NCBI RefSeq assembly: GCF_030812885.1
Contig: NZ_JAUSTO010000001.1
Location: forward strand, 217,389-281,388
Reading direction: 5' to 3'
Origin: Moryella indoligenes
GTDB lineage: Bacteria > Bacillota > Clostridia > Lachnospirales > Lachnospiraceae
Length of the DNA: 64,000 bases
Both the position numbers and the translations under genes were made by a program. Within the stretch, counting starts at the first letter, position 1; each line of letters opens with the position of its first letter. The notes beneath the pieces were generated by a model. That model did no database searches. It worked only from the letters and a program-made list of their open reading frames with translations, and had not been told where the DNA came from. Below are positions 1 through 9,372 of this stretch, one piece after another.

Positions 1-718
1 GGAGTTCCATCAGCCGCTCTGTCAGAAGCTGCAAGGCAGAATTCTCACCACAGCACTCTCCGTTTGTCACAAGACAGACCATCATCTCCCCGCTCTGGAA
101 GCCCTTCCGCACCAGAATATGCCGCAGAAATCCCTTCCCGCTCTGCTCATCGTAGGCGGGCACGCCGCCCTCCTCCATCCAGCGAAGCACACAGCGGCGA
201 ATCTCTGCATTCTCCTCCACACCAAGAAGACAGTCCTCACAGGGAATGATACTGTGCGTGCGCCCTGCGTAGAAGCCTGCCGTCGGTCTGCCGTCGCGCC
301 CTGTCCCCACCGGAAACTGCGCTTTATTCCTGTAGCGGAAGGGCTGCTCCATTCCTATGATGGGATGCAGCTGCACGCCGGAGAGCTCCAGTCCGCCGAT
401 ACGCCGCAGATTTCCCAGTACCTTCTGCTCCTTAAATTTAAGCTGTGCCTCATAGCGCAGAGCCTGAAGCGAGCAGCCGCCGCAGGAGGCCGCCACCGGA
501 CAAGGCGGCGCGACGCGGTCCGGACTTTTTCGCAGCAGCTCCTGAAGCCGCGCGTAGCCATAGCTCTTCTTGAGCTTCATCACAGAAGCGCGGACTCTGT
601 CTCCCGGCAGAGCCCCTTTTACAAACCAAAGAAAGGCACCGGTGCGCCCGATGCCCTCCCCCTCCGACCCGAGATCAGTGATATCCAGCTCGATCAGCTG
701 ATTCTTACGATAATCCAT
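1..718 (-). CDS. rlmD: 23S rRNA (uracil-5-)-methyltransferase, RlmD/RlmCD family, 3' end cut by window edge
   Basis: Translating the minus strand from the ATG at 718 gives an open frame running off the window edge, about 239 residues of a family that is usually near 450-480. The N-terminus is a TRAM RNA-binding domain (MDYRKNQLIELDITDLG, then GEGIGR). It is followed by the cysteine cluster C-x5-C-x2-C (CPVAASCGGC), which with a later Cys in CEDC fits the 4Fe-4S site of these rRNA m5U methylases. The SAM-binding Rossmann half lies outside the window. In Firmicutes one such enzyme can modify both U747 and U1939 of 23S rRNA; which sites this one uses cannot be read here. Confidence 0.88.
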   Translation of the reverse strand, partial: MDYRKNQLIELDITDLGSEGEGIGRTGAFLWFVKGALPGDRVRASVMKLKKSYGYARLQELLRKSPDRVAPPCPVAASCGGCSLQALRYEAQLKFKEQKVLGNLRRIGGLELSGVQLHPIIGMEQPFRYRNKAQFPVGTGRDGRPTAGFYAGRTHSIIPCEDCLLGVEENAEIRRCVLRWMEEGGVPAYDEQSGKGFLRHILVRKGFQSGEMMVCLVTNGECCGENSALQLLTERLMEL

Positions 719-786
719 GGTCCCTCTTTCCTGCATTTCCCGCTGAAATACAGACTCCGCGTGCCTTCTATTTCCGCCCACAGACC

Positions 787-1731
787 TCACTCTGAGGTCT
801 TTCTCAGATTGCTGTCCAGAAAACGATTGAAGCCAAGCCAGCCATTGTTGCTGCCGGCCTGCACCAGTATCTCCCTGAAGGTCTCCATCTTCGCATCCGC
901 ATTATCCGCGAGATTCAAAGCCATCGCCTCAATGAGTGCCGGCTTCTTTGGCGACCCGTACTCATACTCTCCGTGATGCGCGAGAATACAGTGGCGGAGC
1001 TCCGCTGCCTTCTTTGCAGGGAAGTCCGGTATCTCCCGTATCTTCTCACCAATCATCTCACAGCCAATCACAATATGTCCGAGCAGCTGTCCCTCATCTG
1101 TATAGCTGTTCTCCGGAAACGCGGAGAGCTCCCGCACCTTGCCGATATCGTGACAGAGCGCCGCTGTGATGAGCAGATCGTGATTCAGGATCGGATAATT
1201 GACGCAAAAAAATTCACAGAGTCTCGCCACACTCAGGCTGTGTTCGATCAACCCTCCCACAAAGCCATGATGCACGCTCTTCGCAGCAGAATGAATGCGA
1301 AACTCCTTCAGAAACGCGCTGTCCTCCGCAAAGATCTTCCGCAGCAGCGCATTGAACTGCGCGTCCTTCACCCCGGCGATGCGCTTCTTCAGCTCCTCAT
1401 ACATTTCTTCCGGATCGCGCTCTGAGGCGGGAAGATAATCTGCCGGGACATACTCCCCCTCATCCGCGCGCCGTATCCGGCGCACATTCAGCTGCAGGTT
1501 TCCGTTAAAGAGGGTCACATCCGCTTCCACTGCCACATAATCCGGTGCATCAAAATCTCCTATGCCCGGATTCCCGGGATCCCATATCTTTGCGTCCACA
1601 GTCCCCGTCCTGTCCTGCAGGAGCAAACTCTCATACTCCTTGCCGCTCTTGGTCAGAAAAGTTGATTTCTGACGGCAGAGATAGATTGAGGATACGTGTG
1701 TATTTTCCCGCAGTGTCGCTATAAACTTCAT
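787..1731 (-). CDS. yhaM: 3'-5' exoribonuclease YhaM family
   Basis: This 314-residue protein has the usual YhaM length and order: an N-terminal OB-fold nucleic-acid-binding domain (about residues 10-90, with SLLLQDRTGTVDAKIWD) and a C-terminal HD domain (about 160-290, with HHGFVGGLIEHSLSV, LCHDIGKV and ILAHHGEYEYGSP). The HD residues bind the metal pair used to degrade RNA or ssDNA from the 3' end in the cytoplasm. It lies between rlmD and the HtrA-like gene on the same strand, with only 36 bp to the latter, so it may be the distal gene of a transcript with it. Family assignment is firm; the exact substrate is inferred from B. subtilis YhaM. Confidence 0.93.
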   Translation of the reverse strand: MKFIATLRENTHVSSIYLCRQKSTFLTKSGKEYESLLLQDRTGTVDAKIWDPGNPGIGDFDAPDYVAVEADVTLFNGNLQLNVRRIRRADEGEYVPADYLPASERDPEEMYEELKKRIAGVKDAQFNALLRKIFAEDSAFLKEFRIHSAAKSVHHGFVGGLIEHSLSVARLCEFFCVNYPILNHDLLITAALCHDIGKVRELSAFPENSYTDEGQLLGHIVIGCEMIGEKIREIPDFPAKKAAELRHCILAHHGEYEYGSPKKPALIEAMALNLADNADAKMETFREILVQAGSNNGWLGFNRFLDSNLRKTSE

Positions 1732-1767
1732 CGCTGTCTCGCTTTCTGATATGTAATTGCGGTGCGG

Positions 1768-3156
1768 CTATGAGCGCGCTCCTACCGTAACCTGAAACTC
1801 AATCGGCGTGTAGCTCTCCCGTCCGTTCCGCATCACTGTAATGCCGATATGATCCTCTGCATGCATCTCCTCCAGCTTCACCGTGAGATCCCGGACAGAA
1901 TCGATCTCGCTGTCATCGATGCGGGTAATGATGTCTCCGGGCTGAATCCCCGCATCATAGAGCGGTTCATTTCGCAGCACATCCACAACATAGACCCCCG
2001 CAGGAATTCCCTGCTCCTGCATCTCGGGCAGCACTGCGCTCCCGCGGAGCCCGAGCATGGGAGAGGCCTGACCGTTCATCATCCGTTCCAGTACAGGCTT
2101 GAAATCCGAAACTCCAAGCAGGGCCGTGTGTGGAGCAGCTTCCTCGGAGAATGCCTCCGTTGCCCAGCCGACCAGCTCTCCGTCCAGATTCAGCATCCAT
2201 GTGCCCCGTTCCGGATTGCTTCCGCAGCTCGTATAGGCGACAGACGCCAGTCCGTCCGTGACACTGACTCCATTTGTGAGATAGGAGACCACGCCATAAT
2301 CCACCGAGTGAACCTTGCCAAGCGGCGCACCGAGCGCCAACAGCATATCCCCCCGCCGCACGCGGTAGGAATTCCCCAGCGGCACCGGAGTAATATCCTG
2401 AATAAGCGACCGGTTCTCCTCTGTCACCGGAACGCTGAGCACCGCAAGTCCTGTCGGGCTGTCCGTCCGCTTTACCCGTGCGCTCATCGCACTTCCCCGC
2501 AGAAAGCTTACCGTCAGAGTATCCGCCTCCAGGGCTGCCTCCTCCGTCGTGAGTATCAAAAGCTCCGTCTCTGTCTTCGCCAGCGCCACACCGGAATAAA
2601 TTCCCGCAGTGCGCAGCGGGTTATCAAACCAGTCCTTCTGCTCTCTGAGATGTGTCACCGAAGCGATCGAGGCATCCGCAGCATTTGCCATGCCCTTCAG
2701 TATGTCCGCGAGCCTCTGCACATCTGCCGCACTGTACTCCCGCTTCTCCGGAAGCGTCTCTGCCTGTGCAGCGCCCTCTGAAGCGCTCTCCCTGGCAGCC
2801 GCACTCTCCGCCGCACCGCTCTCCTGTGACGCGGCTTTCGTCTCCGCCTCCGTGCCGGTGTCCTTCGTCTCCATCGCAGCTGCAAGTCTTTTTCCCGGCG
2901 CTGTGCTGTCTCTCTCATCCCGCGGGAGAGTCACCAGCGCCGCACTGCTCTCCTCCGCTGCAAGGCGCGCCTGTACATGCGGAAGCAGAAAAACTGCCGT
3001 CATAACTGCCGCCATCGAAAAAATCGCCCCGGCAAAGGCCGCCTTCAATCCGTGCTTTATGAGACGTCTCCCGCGGCTCTCCCGCCCGACGATCTTTTCT
3101 GTAATAAAATGCTTTGCTTCCTCCGGACGTTTTTCCGGCCCCAGCCCTTCAGACAT
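1768..3156 (-). CDS. Membrane-anchored HtrA/DegP-like protein, catalytic triad apparently lost
   Basis: The start is placed at 3156 because GGAGG lies 7 bases upstream; an in-frame start 26 codons earlier has no such site. The 462-residue product has one transmembrane segment (about 41-61), a long Ala/Glu/Ser-rich low-complexity linker (about 70-140), a trypsin-like fold (about 160-350) and a PDZ domain (about 368-458, GIQPGDIITRID). All three HtrA active-site motifs are altered. The His motif (TNxHVV) reads LTTEEAAL (about 202-209), the Asp motif (DLAVL) reads TGLAVL (235-240), and GNSGG reads SNPERGT (313-319). The fold, including LNLDGELVG after the serine site, is kept. It is therefore probably a non-proteolytic PDZ scaffold or sensor outside the membrane. 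Confidence 0.85.
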   Translation of the reverse strand: MSEGLGPEKRPEEAKHFITEKIVGRESRGRRLIKHGLKAAFAGAIFSMAAVMTAVFLLPHVQARLAAEESSAALVTLPRDERDSTAPGKRLAAAMETKDTGTEAETKAASQESGAAESAAARESASEGAAQAETLPEKREYSAADVQRLADILKGMANAADASIASVTHLREQKDWFDNPLRTAGIYSGVALAKTETELLILTTEEAALEADTLTVSFLRGSAMSARVKRTDSPTGLAVLSVPVTEENRSLIQDITPVPLGNSYRVRRGDMLLALGAPLGKVHSVDYGVVSYLTNGVSVTDGLASVAYTSCGSNPERGTWMLNLDGELVGWATEAFSEEAAPHTALLGVSDFKPVLERMMNGQASPMLGLRGSAVLPEMQEQGIPAGVYVVDVLRNEPLYDAGIQPGDIITRIDDSEIDSVRDLTVKLEEMHAEDHIGITVMRNGRESYTPIEFQVTVGARS

Positions 3157-3408
3157 TCTCTGTCCTCCGTTCCCATCACCGCAGTGCCATCTGTATCCCT
3201 TCTGATACCGCTCTGCATTCCGCTTTGTCGGCACAGTTTTCTCTCATTCTCTTAAGCGACAAAGTGCGCCGCTGTATGTCACATTATAGCATAAAACTCT
3301 GTCTGCATACGATATCTGTGTTATACTTCTATAGGTAAATATCGAGATCTGCGGGATCTCCCCGGACTCTCTCCGCCGCTTCGCTTATATCCTTCCTCCG
3401 GAGGTTTT

Positions 3409-5790
3409 ATGAATACAAAGGCACTCAGAATACTGGAATATGAAAAGATCACGGAGCTGCTCTCCGCCTGCGCTACCAGCGCCCCCGGAAGGGCGCTCTG
3501 CGCATCGCTCCTTCCATCAACAGACATAGCAGAGATCACCGCCGCACAGCGTGAGACCAGCGATGCCTGCGCGAGGATACGCATGAAGGGGCCCGTGAGC
3601 TTTGGTGAAGCGCGGGAGATCAGTCCCTCCCTCATGCGCCTTACAGTCGGCGCCTCCCTGTCCATCGCAGAGCTCCTGCACATCGGCTCTCTCCTTCGGG
3701 GCGTCGCACGGGTTCGCCGCTACGGCGTTCACGATGATCCCGAGCAGGAGCCCGATTCCATCGAGGCAGATTTCTGCGCGCTGGAGCCGCTGAGCCAGGA
3801 GGCCAGAGAACTGAACCGCTGCATTCTCTCTGAGGACATGGTCGCGGATGATGCTTCTTCGGAGCTGAGTCGCATCCGGAGGCAGCTCCGCACGGTGGAT
3901 GAGCGCATGCACGCGGAGCTGAATGCCGCGCTGAATCAGTACCGCAGCTATCTGATGGACAGTGTCATCACCATGCGAAACGGAAGCTACTGTCTCGCCG
4001 TGAAGAGCGAGTACAAGACAAAGGTTCCGGGCGTCATCCACGATCAGAGCTCCACCGGCTCCACGATCTTTATCGAGCCCATGGCAGCGATCCGTATGAA
4101 CAACGAGCGCCGCGAGCTGGAGCTGAAGGAGCAGCGGGAGATTGCCGAAGTGCTGAGACACTTGAGCCTCCTCCTCGCTCCGCACAGCGCCGTGATCCGC
4201 GAAAATTTAAGGCTCATGGCGCGCCTCGACTTCATCTTTGCCAAGGCGAAGCTCTCTGCCCAGCTCTCCGGAACAGAGCCCAGCTTCAATACCCGCGGCT
4301 TTCTGGAGATCAAGGACGGCCGTCACCCGCTGATTCCGCGGGACCAGGTGGTTCCGATCAGCGTGCGGCTGGGCGATACCTTCGACCTGCTGGTCATCAC
4401 CGGTCCAAACACCGGAGGCAAGACCGTCTCACTGAAAACAGTCGGCCTCTTCACACTCATGGGACAGGCAGGACTCCACATCCCGGCGTTCCAGGGCAGC
4501 TCCCTCGCGGTCTTTGATGACGTCTTTGCCGATATCGGAGACGAGCAGAGCATAGAGCAGTCCCTCTCCACCTTCTCCGGCCACATGAAAAATGTTGTTG
4601 AGATTCTTCAGAAGGCCGATTCCCGCTCCCTCTGCCTCTTTGACGAGCTTGGTGCCGGCACGGATCCGACGGAGGGCGCAGCACTCGCGATCTCCATCCT
4701 GTCCTTCCTGCACGGCATGAAGACCCGTACCGTCGCCACCACCCACTACAGCGAACTGAAGGTCTATGCACTCTCGACTCCCGGCGTGGAAAACGCCTCC
4801 TGTGAGTTTGACGTGGAGACTCTTCGTCCGACCTACCGCATCCTGATCGGCGTTCCCGGAAAGTCCAACGCCTTCGCGATCTCAAAGAAGCTCGGTCTTC
4901 CGGACTACATCATAGAAGATGCCAAGACCCATATCGAGAGAAATGACGCCGCCTTCGAGGATCTCCTCACAAAGCTGGAGACAGACCGCAGCACCATTGA
5001 GCGGGAGCGTCTTGAAATCGACAGCTACCGGAGAGAGATCGAGAGCCTGAAAGCCCGCTACGAAAAGCAGGACGAGACCCTCGACGAGCGCCGCGAGAAG
5101 TATCTCAGAAAGGCGAAGGAAGAGGCAGAACGCATACTCTCGGAGGCAAAGGAGACCGCTGACGACTCGATACGGCGCATCAACCGTCTGACAAGCGATG
5201 CCGGCCTCATGCGGGAGCTGGAGAAGGAGCGCAGCCGGCTCCGCGAGAATCTGAAGAAGGTTGAAAAGACCGATTCCCTCCGCCCCGCAAAGCGCCCGGA
5301 GAAGACAAAGAGCGAAAAGCCCCTGAAGCTGAAGCTCGGAGACAGTGTCCGCATCATCAGCATGAATCACAGCGCCATCGTCTCCTCCCTGCCGGATAAG
5401 AACGGAAAGCTCTTCGTTCGCATGGGCATACTCCGGACTCAGGTCAGTGTTGACGATCTGATTCCGCTTGAGGAGGAGAGCTCCGGCAGCACAAAGGGAC
5501 GTCAGAGCTCCGGCAGCTTTGCGCCAGGCTTTTCAAAAGCTGCCAGCATCTCCCCGGAGATCAATCTCATCGGTCTGAATGTGGACGAAGCCACTGCAAA
5601 GCTGGACAAGTATCTGGATGATGCACTCCTCGCGCATCTGAATTCCGTCCGCGTGATCCACGGCCGCGGCACCGGAGCCCTGAAAAAAGGCATACACAGC
5701 TGGCTCCGTAAGCAGAGCTACATAAAATCCTACAAGCAGGCGGAGTACGACGACGGCGGCGACGCAATCACCGTCGTCACCTTCAAATAA
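3409..5790 (+). CDS. mutS2: Endonuclease MutS2 (ribosome rescue / recombination factor)
   Basis: At 793 residues it matches the normal MutS2 length. It has the MutS-type ATPase with Walker A GPNTGGKT (332-339) and Walker B LFDELGAGTD (410-419). A long charged coiled coil follows (about 510-630), then a KOW-like stretch (LKLGDSVRI). The C-terminal Smr nuclease domain (about 713-793) carries HGRGTGALK. MutS2 lacks mismatch-recognition domain I and is known to suppress recombination and to sense collided ribosomes, splitting them. The ATG at 3409 follows GGAGG at 3400. It is divergent from the HtrA-like gene and 21 bp upstream of the response regulator, so the three plus-strand genes may be co-transcribed. 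Confidence 0.96.
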   Translation: MNTKALRILEYEKITELLSACATSAPGRALCASLLPSTDIAEITAAQRETSDACARIRMKGPVSFGEAREISPSLMRLTVGASLSIAELLHIGSLLRGVARVRRYGVHDDPEQEPDSIEADFCALEPLSQEARELNRCILSEDMVADDASSELSRIRRQLRTVDERMHAELNAALNQYRSYLMDSVITMRNGSYCLAVKSEYKTKVPGVIHDQSSTGSTIFIEPMAAIRMNNERRELELKEQREIAEVLRHLSLLLAPHSAVIRENLRLMARLDFIFAKAKLSAQLSGTEPSFNTRGFLEIKDGRHPLIPRDQVVPISVRLGDTFDLLVITGPNTGGKTVSLKTVGLFTLMGQAGLHIPAFQGSSLAVFDDVFADIGDEQSIEQSLSTFSGHMKNVVEILQKADSRSLCLFDELGAGTDPTEGAALAISILSFLHGMKTRTVATTHYSELKVYALSTPGVENASCEFDVETLRPTYRILIGVPGKSNAFAISKKLGLPDYIIEDAKTHIERNDAAFEDLLTKLETDRSTIERERLEIDSYRREIESLKARYEKQDETLDERREKYLRKAKEEAERILSEAKETADDSIRRINRLTSDAGLMRELEKERSRLRENLKKVEKTDSLRPAKRPEKTKSEKPLKLKLGDSVRIISMNHSAIVSSLPDKNGKLFVRMGILRTQVSVDDLIPLEEESSGSTKGRQSSGSFAPGFSKAASISPEINLIGLNVDEATAKLDKYLDDALLAHLNSVRVIHGRGTGALKKGIHSWLRKQSYIKSYKQAEYDDGGDAITVVTFK

Positions 5791-5811
5791 GCGCTACGGA
5801 AAGGAAAACCC

Positions 5812-6516
5812 ATGGCCGAAAAGCAGAAAATACTGATCGTCGACGATGATGAAAATATCGCAGAGCTCATCTCTCTCTACCTGAAAAAGGAATGCTACGA
5901 TACCCTGATCGTGAACGACGGGGAGGAAGCACTTCGCGCCTTCACGGAATTCTCTCCGAATCTCGTTCTTCTGGATCTCATGCTGCCCGGAATCGACGGC
6001 TATCAGGTCTGCCGGGATATCCGCACAAAGTCACAGATCCCGGTGATCATGCTCTCCGCAAAGGGAGAAATCTTTGATAAGGTGCTGGGGCTTGAGCTCG
6101 GTGCGGACGATTATATGGTGAAGCCCTTTGACTCCAAGGAGCTGGTCGCGCGGGTGAAGGCCGTGCTGCGGCGCTATCATCAGCCCCGCCCGGAAACGGC
6201 GGAGACAGCACCCGGCAGCGCAGTTGTCTCCTATCCGGATCTCACCATCAATCTCACCAACTATGCAGTCGTCTATATGGGCTCTCAGGTGGAAATGCCG
6301 CCAAAGGAACTGGAGCTCCTCTACTTTCTGGCCTCTCACCCCAATCAGGTTTTCACAAGGGAACAGCTGCTGGATCACATCTGGGGCTATGAGTATGCGG
6401 GAGATACTCGCACCGTGGACGTCCATATCAAGCGGCTCAGGGAGAAGATCAAAGACAGGCAGAACTGGTCTCTGACAACTGTATGGGGTGTTGGCTACAA
6501 ATTTGATGTGCGCTGA
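5812..6516 (+). CDS. OmpR/PhoB-family response regulator
   Basis: This 234-residue protein has a receiver domain with acidic pocket D11-D13, phosphoacceptor D55 (LLDLMLPG) and conserved Lys104 (VKPFDSKEL). A winged-helix DNA-binding domain follows (about 130-232: PPKELELLYFLASHPNQVFTREQLL, then TRTVDVHIKRLREKI). It lies 14 bp upstream of the histidine kinase and is clearly its cognate partner. The stimulus and target genes cannot be deduced. It resembles the common YycF/PhoP-like regulators of clostridia, but no name is assigned. Confidence 0.94.
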   Translation: MAEKQKILIVDDDENIAELISLYLKKECYDTLIVNDGEEALRAFTEFSPNLVLLDLMLPGIDGYQVCRDIRTKSQIPVIMLSAKGEIFDKVLGLELGADDYMVKPFDSKELVARVKAVLRRYHQPRPETAETAPGSAVVSYPDLTINLTNYAVVYMGSQVEMPPKELELLYFLASHPNQVFTREQLLDHIWGYEYAGDTRTVDVHIKRLREKIKDRQNWSLTTVWGVGYKFDVR

Positions 6517-6530
6517 GGAGAGGAGTCAAT

Positions 6531-7940
6531 ATGAAGCGCTCTCTCTACCTGAAATTTCTGCTCGGTTATCTCTTTTTCGGCGTCGCGGGCTTTATCGCCG
6601 TCGCGACGCTCTCCTCGCGCCTCACCTACAACTACCTGACGCGCTCCCGCAGCAAAACGCTCTACGACGAGGCGAGTCTCATCGCCTCCACCTATTCCAC
6701 GGTCTATCAGGGGAACAATATCGAGCTGGCCAATGCCTACCCGCAGCTACGCGCAGTCGCGACCTATCTTCAGGCGCAGATCTGGGTCATGGAGCGCGGC
6801 GGCAATATCATCGTGGACTCGGACGGAAGGCGGGACGGGGACATCATCCCAAATTTTGATCCCACCGCTACCGGAAACCGCTCCTACATGACCGGCTCCT
6901 ACTTCGGCTCCTTTCCCTACACGGTTTTAAGTGTGTCTGCCCCCATCACGGGAAATTATCGGACCTACGGCTATGTGGTCATCCATCTTCCTATGGAACG
7001 GGTGCAGGACAGCGCAAACGAAATTCTGAACATCGTGTACATTACCTTCGGCATCGTATTTCTGCTCTCGCTCTTCATTCTTCTGCTCTTCGGACTGCTG
7101 GTTTACCGTCCGCTGAAGGAGATCACCGAAGGGGCGCGGCAGTTTGCAGAGGGAACGCTCTCCTACCGCATTCACACTGCCTCCCGGGATGAGATGGGCT
7201 ATCTCGCTCACACCATGAACTACATGGCAGAGCGACTGGAGCGCTCCGAGGCGGACGAAAAAAAATTCATCGCGAACGTCTCCCATGATTTCCGCTCACC
7301 GCTCACCTCCATCAAGGGCTACCTCGAGGCCATCCTGGACGGCACCATTCCGCCTGAGCTCCAGGAGAAGTACCTGCGCCGCGTAATCGGGGAGACCGAG
7401 CGGCTCACAAAGCTCACGCAGGGAATGCTCACTCTGAACTCCCTGGATCGCGATCACGGACTTTCCAGAAGCAATTTCGACATCAACCGCGTCATACGGA
7501 GCACCGCGGAGAGCTTTGAGGGGCAGTGCACAGAAAAGCACATACGGCTGGATCTGAGCTTCGCCGTCGAGCAGGAGATGGTCTACGCAGATCTGGGACG
7601 CATTCAGCAGGTGCTCTACAATCTCATCGACAACGCAATCAAGTTCTCGGAGGCGGATAGCTCCATCGACATCCAGAGCCACGAAAACCGCGGAAAGATT
7701 TTTGTCTCTGTAAAGGACCGGGGCTGCGGCATCTCAAAGCGCGACCGGACGCACATCTTCGACCGCTTCTATAAATCCGACCGCTCCCGCGGCAGGGACA
7801 AAAAAGGGACCGGGCTCGGACTCTCGATTGTACGGGATGTGATTCAGGCGCACGGAGAACATATCGACCTGATCAGCACAGAGGGAGTCGGTTCAGAATT
7901 CATCTTCTCTCTCCCGCAGGCGAGAGAGCCGGACGCATAA
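6531..7940 (+). CDS. Membrane sensor histidine kinase (HAMP, HisKA, HATPase)
   Basis: The 469-residue protein has two transmembrane helices (about 8-30 and 165-192) enclosing an extracellular sensing domain of about 130 residues. A HAMP linker follows (YRPLKEITEGARQFAEGTLSYRI), then a dimerisation/phosphoacceptor box with His252 (FIANVSHDFRSPLTSIKGYLEA). The ATPase has an N box (NLIDNAIKFSEA) and G boxes (DRGCGI, GTGLGLSIV). It follows its response regulator by 14 bp. The extracellular domain has a PAS-like/dCACHE feel (IWVMERGGNIIVDSDG), but the ligand is unknown. Confidence 0.94.
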   Translation: MKRSLYLKFLLGYLFFGVAGFIAVATLSSRLTYNYLTRSRSKTLYDEASLIASTYSTVYQGNNIELANAYPQLRAVATYLQAQIWVMERGGNIIVDSDGRRDGDIIPNFDPTATGNRSYMTGSYFGSFPYTVLSVSAPITGNYRTYGYVVIHLPMERVQDSANEILNIVYITFGIVFLLSLFILLLFGLLVYRPLKEITEGARQFAEGTLSYRIHTASRDEMGYLAHTMNYMAERLERSEADEKKFIANVSHDFRSPLTSIKGYLEAILDGTIPPELQEKYLRRVIGETERLTKLTQGMLTLNSLDRDHGLSRSNFDINRVIRSTAESFEGQCTEKHIRLDLSFAVEQEMVYADLGRIQQVLYNLIDNAIKFSEADSSIDIQSHENRGKIFVSVKDRGCGISKRDRTHIFDRFYKSDRSRGRDKKGTGLGLSIVRDVIQAHGEHIDLISTEGVGSEFIFSLPQAREPDA

Positions 7941-7981
7941 AAACTCCTGCGGATAAAAATGTTCTGTAACGCAAAAAATAA

Positions 7982-8010
7982 TTGACAACAACGAATGAAC
8001 AGGATATAAT
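7982..8010 (+). promoter_or_regulatory. Sigma-A promoter of tRNA-Gln(CTG)
   Basis: A perfect -35 TTGACA (7982-7987) and a perfect -10 TATAAT (8005-8010) are separated by 17 bp. They lie 17 bp before the tRNA. The context matches a strong stable-RNA promoter. Confidence 0.9.
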
Positions 8011-8027
8011 ACATTCGTTGTTGTAAT

Positions 8028-8100
8028 TGGGCTATCGCCAAATGGTAAGGCAACGGACTCTGACTCCGTCATTTTCAAGGTTCGAATCCTTGTAGCCCAG
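8028..8100 (+). tRNA. tRNA-Gln (anticodon CTG)
   Basis: The 73-nt cloverleaf has acceptor stem TGGGCTA/TAGCCCA with discriminator G. The D arm is GCC/GGC, the anticodon stem ACGGA/TCCGT with loop CTCTGAC (anticodon CTG), and the T arm CAAGG-TTCGAAT-CCTTG. TGGGCTA starts are typical of bacterial tRNA-Gln. CCA is not encoded. It sits at the edge of a more AT-rich gene block. Confidence 0.95.
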
Positions 8101-8105
8101 CTTTT

Positions 8106-8132
8106 AAGACCAGCTGAAGAGCTGGTCTTTTT
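8106..8132 (+). terminator. Intrinsic terminator of tRNA-Gln
   Basis: A 10-bp stem AAGACCAGCT/AGCTGGTCTT with a GAAG loop is followed by a T run. It begins 6 bases after the tRNA end. Confidence 0.92.
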
Positions 8133-8195
8133 GTGCGAAAAAATATATAACTGCAAGATATCAAATTTACTGTCTGCGCCACAGAAGATATAAAG

Positions 8196-8234
8196 TCAAT
8201 AAAACAACTCCCGGTTGGACTCATTCCAACCGGG
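8196..8234 (-). terminator. Intrinsic terminator after the dehydrogenase gene
   Basis: On the minus strand a perfect 10-bp stem CCCGGTTGGA/TCCAACCGGG with a 5-nt loop (8210-8234) is followed by AGTTGTTTTATTG. It lies 27 bp past the stop of the 8261-9331 gene and would end transcription of the whole catabolic block. Confidence 0.85.
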
Positions 8235-8260
8235 TATATTCAATCCAAGATCCACTGCTT

Positions 8261-9331
8261 TTAAGATAATTGTTTCAATATACCGGCTAACGCCTTGCCA
8301 CATTCAGAAGTACTGGCACTTCCCCCCAGATCAGGTGTGAGAGCATGCTTCTCTGCAAGCATCTTTTCGATCGCATCAACAATTCTGGCTCCCCATTCCT
8401 CATATCCCAGGAAGTCAAGCAACTGTGAGGCGGACCATATCGCTGCCAGAGGATTTGCAATCCCTCTCCCCGCAATGTCCGGCGCAGAACCATGTATTGG
8501 CTCAAACATAGACGGATACTTGTGCTCAGGATTGATATTGGCTCCGGCTGCCAGTCCCATCCCCCCGGCAATAGCCGCTCCCAGATCTGTCAATATGTCT
8601 CCGAACAGATTGGAAGTCACCACAATCTGGAACCTTTTCGGATCTTTTACCATAAACATTGCTGCCGCATCCACTAAGAGCTTTGATGTCTTAACATCCG
8701 GATACTCTTTTCCGAGTTCCTCAAATATCTGATCCCAGAAAACCATGGAATAGTTGAGCGCATTGGCCTTGCTGATGCTGGTGAGCGTTTTACGTTCTTT
8801 TCTTGCCAGCTCGTACGCATAACGTATGACTCGCTCTGTACCTTTTCTTGAGAACACTCCGTGCTGAATCACAACTTCCTGCGGTGAGTTCTTATACAGC
8901 CACGCACCCTGTCCGCTATATTCCCCCTCACTGTTTTCCCGCACAAAAATCATATCAATATTCTGAGTATTCTCCGCCTTCAGAGGACATGGCGCTCCCT
9001 TTAAAAGTCTGACCGGACGAAGGTTAATATATTCATCAAAATCATGACGTATTTTCAGCAGGAGCTCCCGCAGAGAGATATGATCTGGTACTCCCGGATA
9101 TCCTACTGCGCCGAGAAGAATCGCATCAAAACTTCGCAGTTGTTCCATTCCATCCTCAGGCATCATCTTTCCTGTCTGTAAATAGTATTGACATCCCCAG
9201 GAAAAGGTCTGGAATTCAAAGGAAAAGCTCCGGTCTATAGCCGCAACTGTCTGCAATATTCTGACATTCTCAGTCATCACCTCTGGACCTATCCCATCTC
9301 CCGGAATGACTGCTATTCTATATTGATTCAT
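8261..9331 (-). CDS. Isopropylmalate/isocitrate dehydrogenase-family beta-decarboxylating dehydrogenase (tartrate/D-malate dehydrogenase-like)
   Basis: The 356-residue protein starts with IAVIPGDGIGPEV. It keeps the family active-site elements: substrate-binding arginines, the SISKANALNYSMVFWD block, the metal-binding aspartates in TSNLFGDILTDLGAA, and FEPIHGSAPDIAGRGIANP. Details such as LRPVRLL and IFVRENSEGEYSGQGAWLY match the tartrate dehydrogenase/D-malate dehydrogenase (TtuC/DmlA) branch better than LeuB. The family oxidises 2-hydroxyacids with NAD+ and decarboxylates the 3-position. It is the last gene of the block holding a TRAP transporter, CoA-transferase and HMG-CoA-lyase-like enzyme. 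D-malate, tartrate or a methylmalate-type acid are plausible substrates. No leuABCD genes lie nearby, which argues against leucine biosynthesis. Confidence 0.85.
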   Translation of the reverse strand: MNQYRIAVIPGDGIGPEVMTENVRILQTVAAIDRSFSFEFQTFSWGCQYYLQTGKMMPEDGMEQLRSFDAILLGAVGYPGVPDHISLRELLLKIRHDFDEYINLRPVRLLKGAPCPLKAENTQNIDMIFVRENSEGEYSGQGAWLYKNSPQEVVIQHGVFSRKGTERVIRYAYELARKERKTLTSISKANALNYSMVFWDQIFEELGKEYPDVKTSKLLVDAAAMFMVKDPKRFQIVVTSNLFGDILTDLGAAIAGGMGLAAGANINPEHKYPSMFEPIHGSAPDIAGRGIANPLAAIWSASQLLDFLGYEEWGARIVDAIEKMLAEKHALTPDLGGSASTSECGKALAGILKQLS

Positions 9332-9372
9332 ATTTCGCTCCTATTCAAGTACCCGGATCTGCTTTACAGTCC

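Noticed and set aside
119..976. Long plus-strand open frame of 285 codons
   Set aside because: It is antisense to the conserved rlmD and yhaM genes and has no recognisable domain or ribosome binding site.
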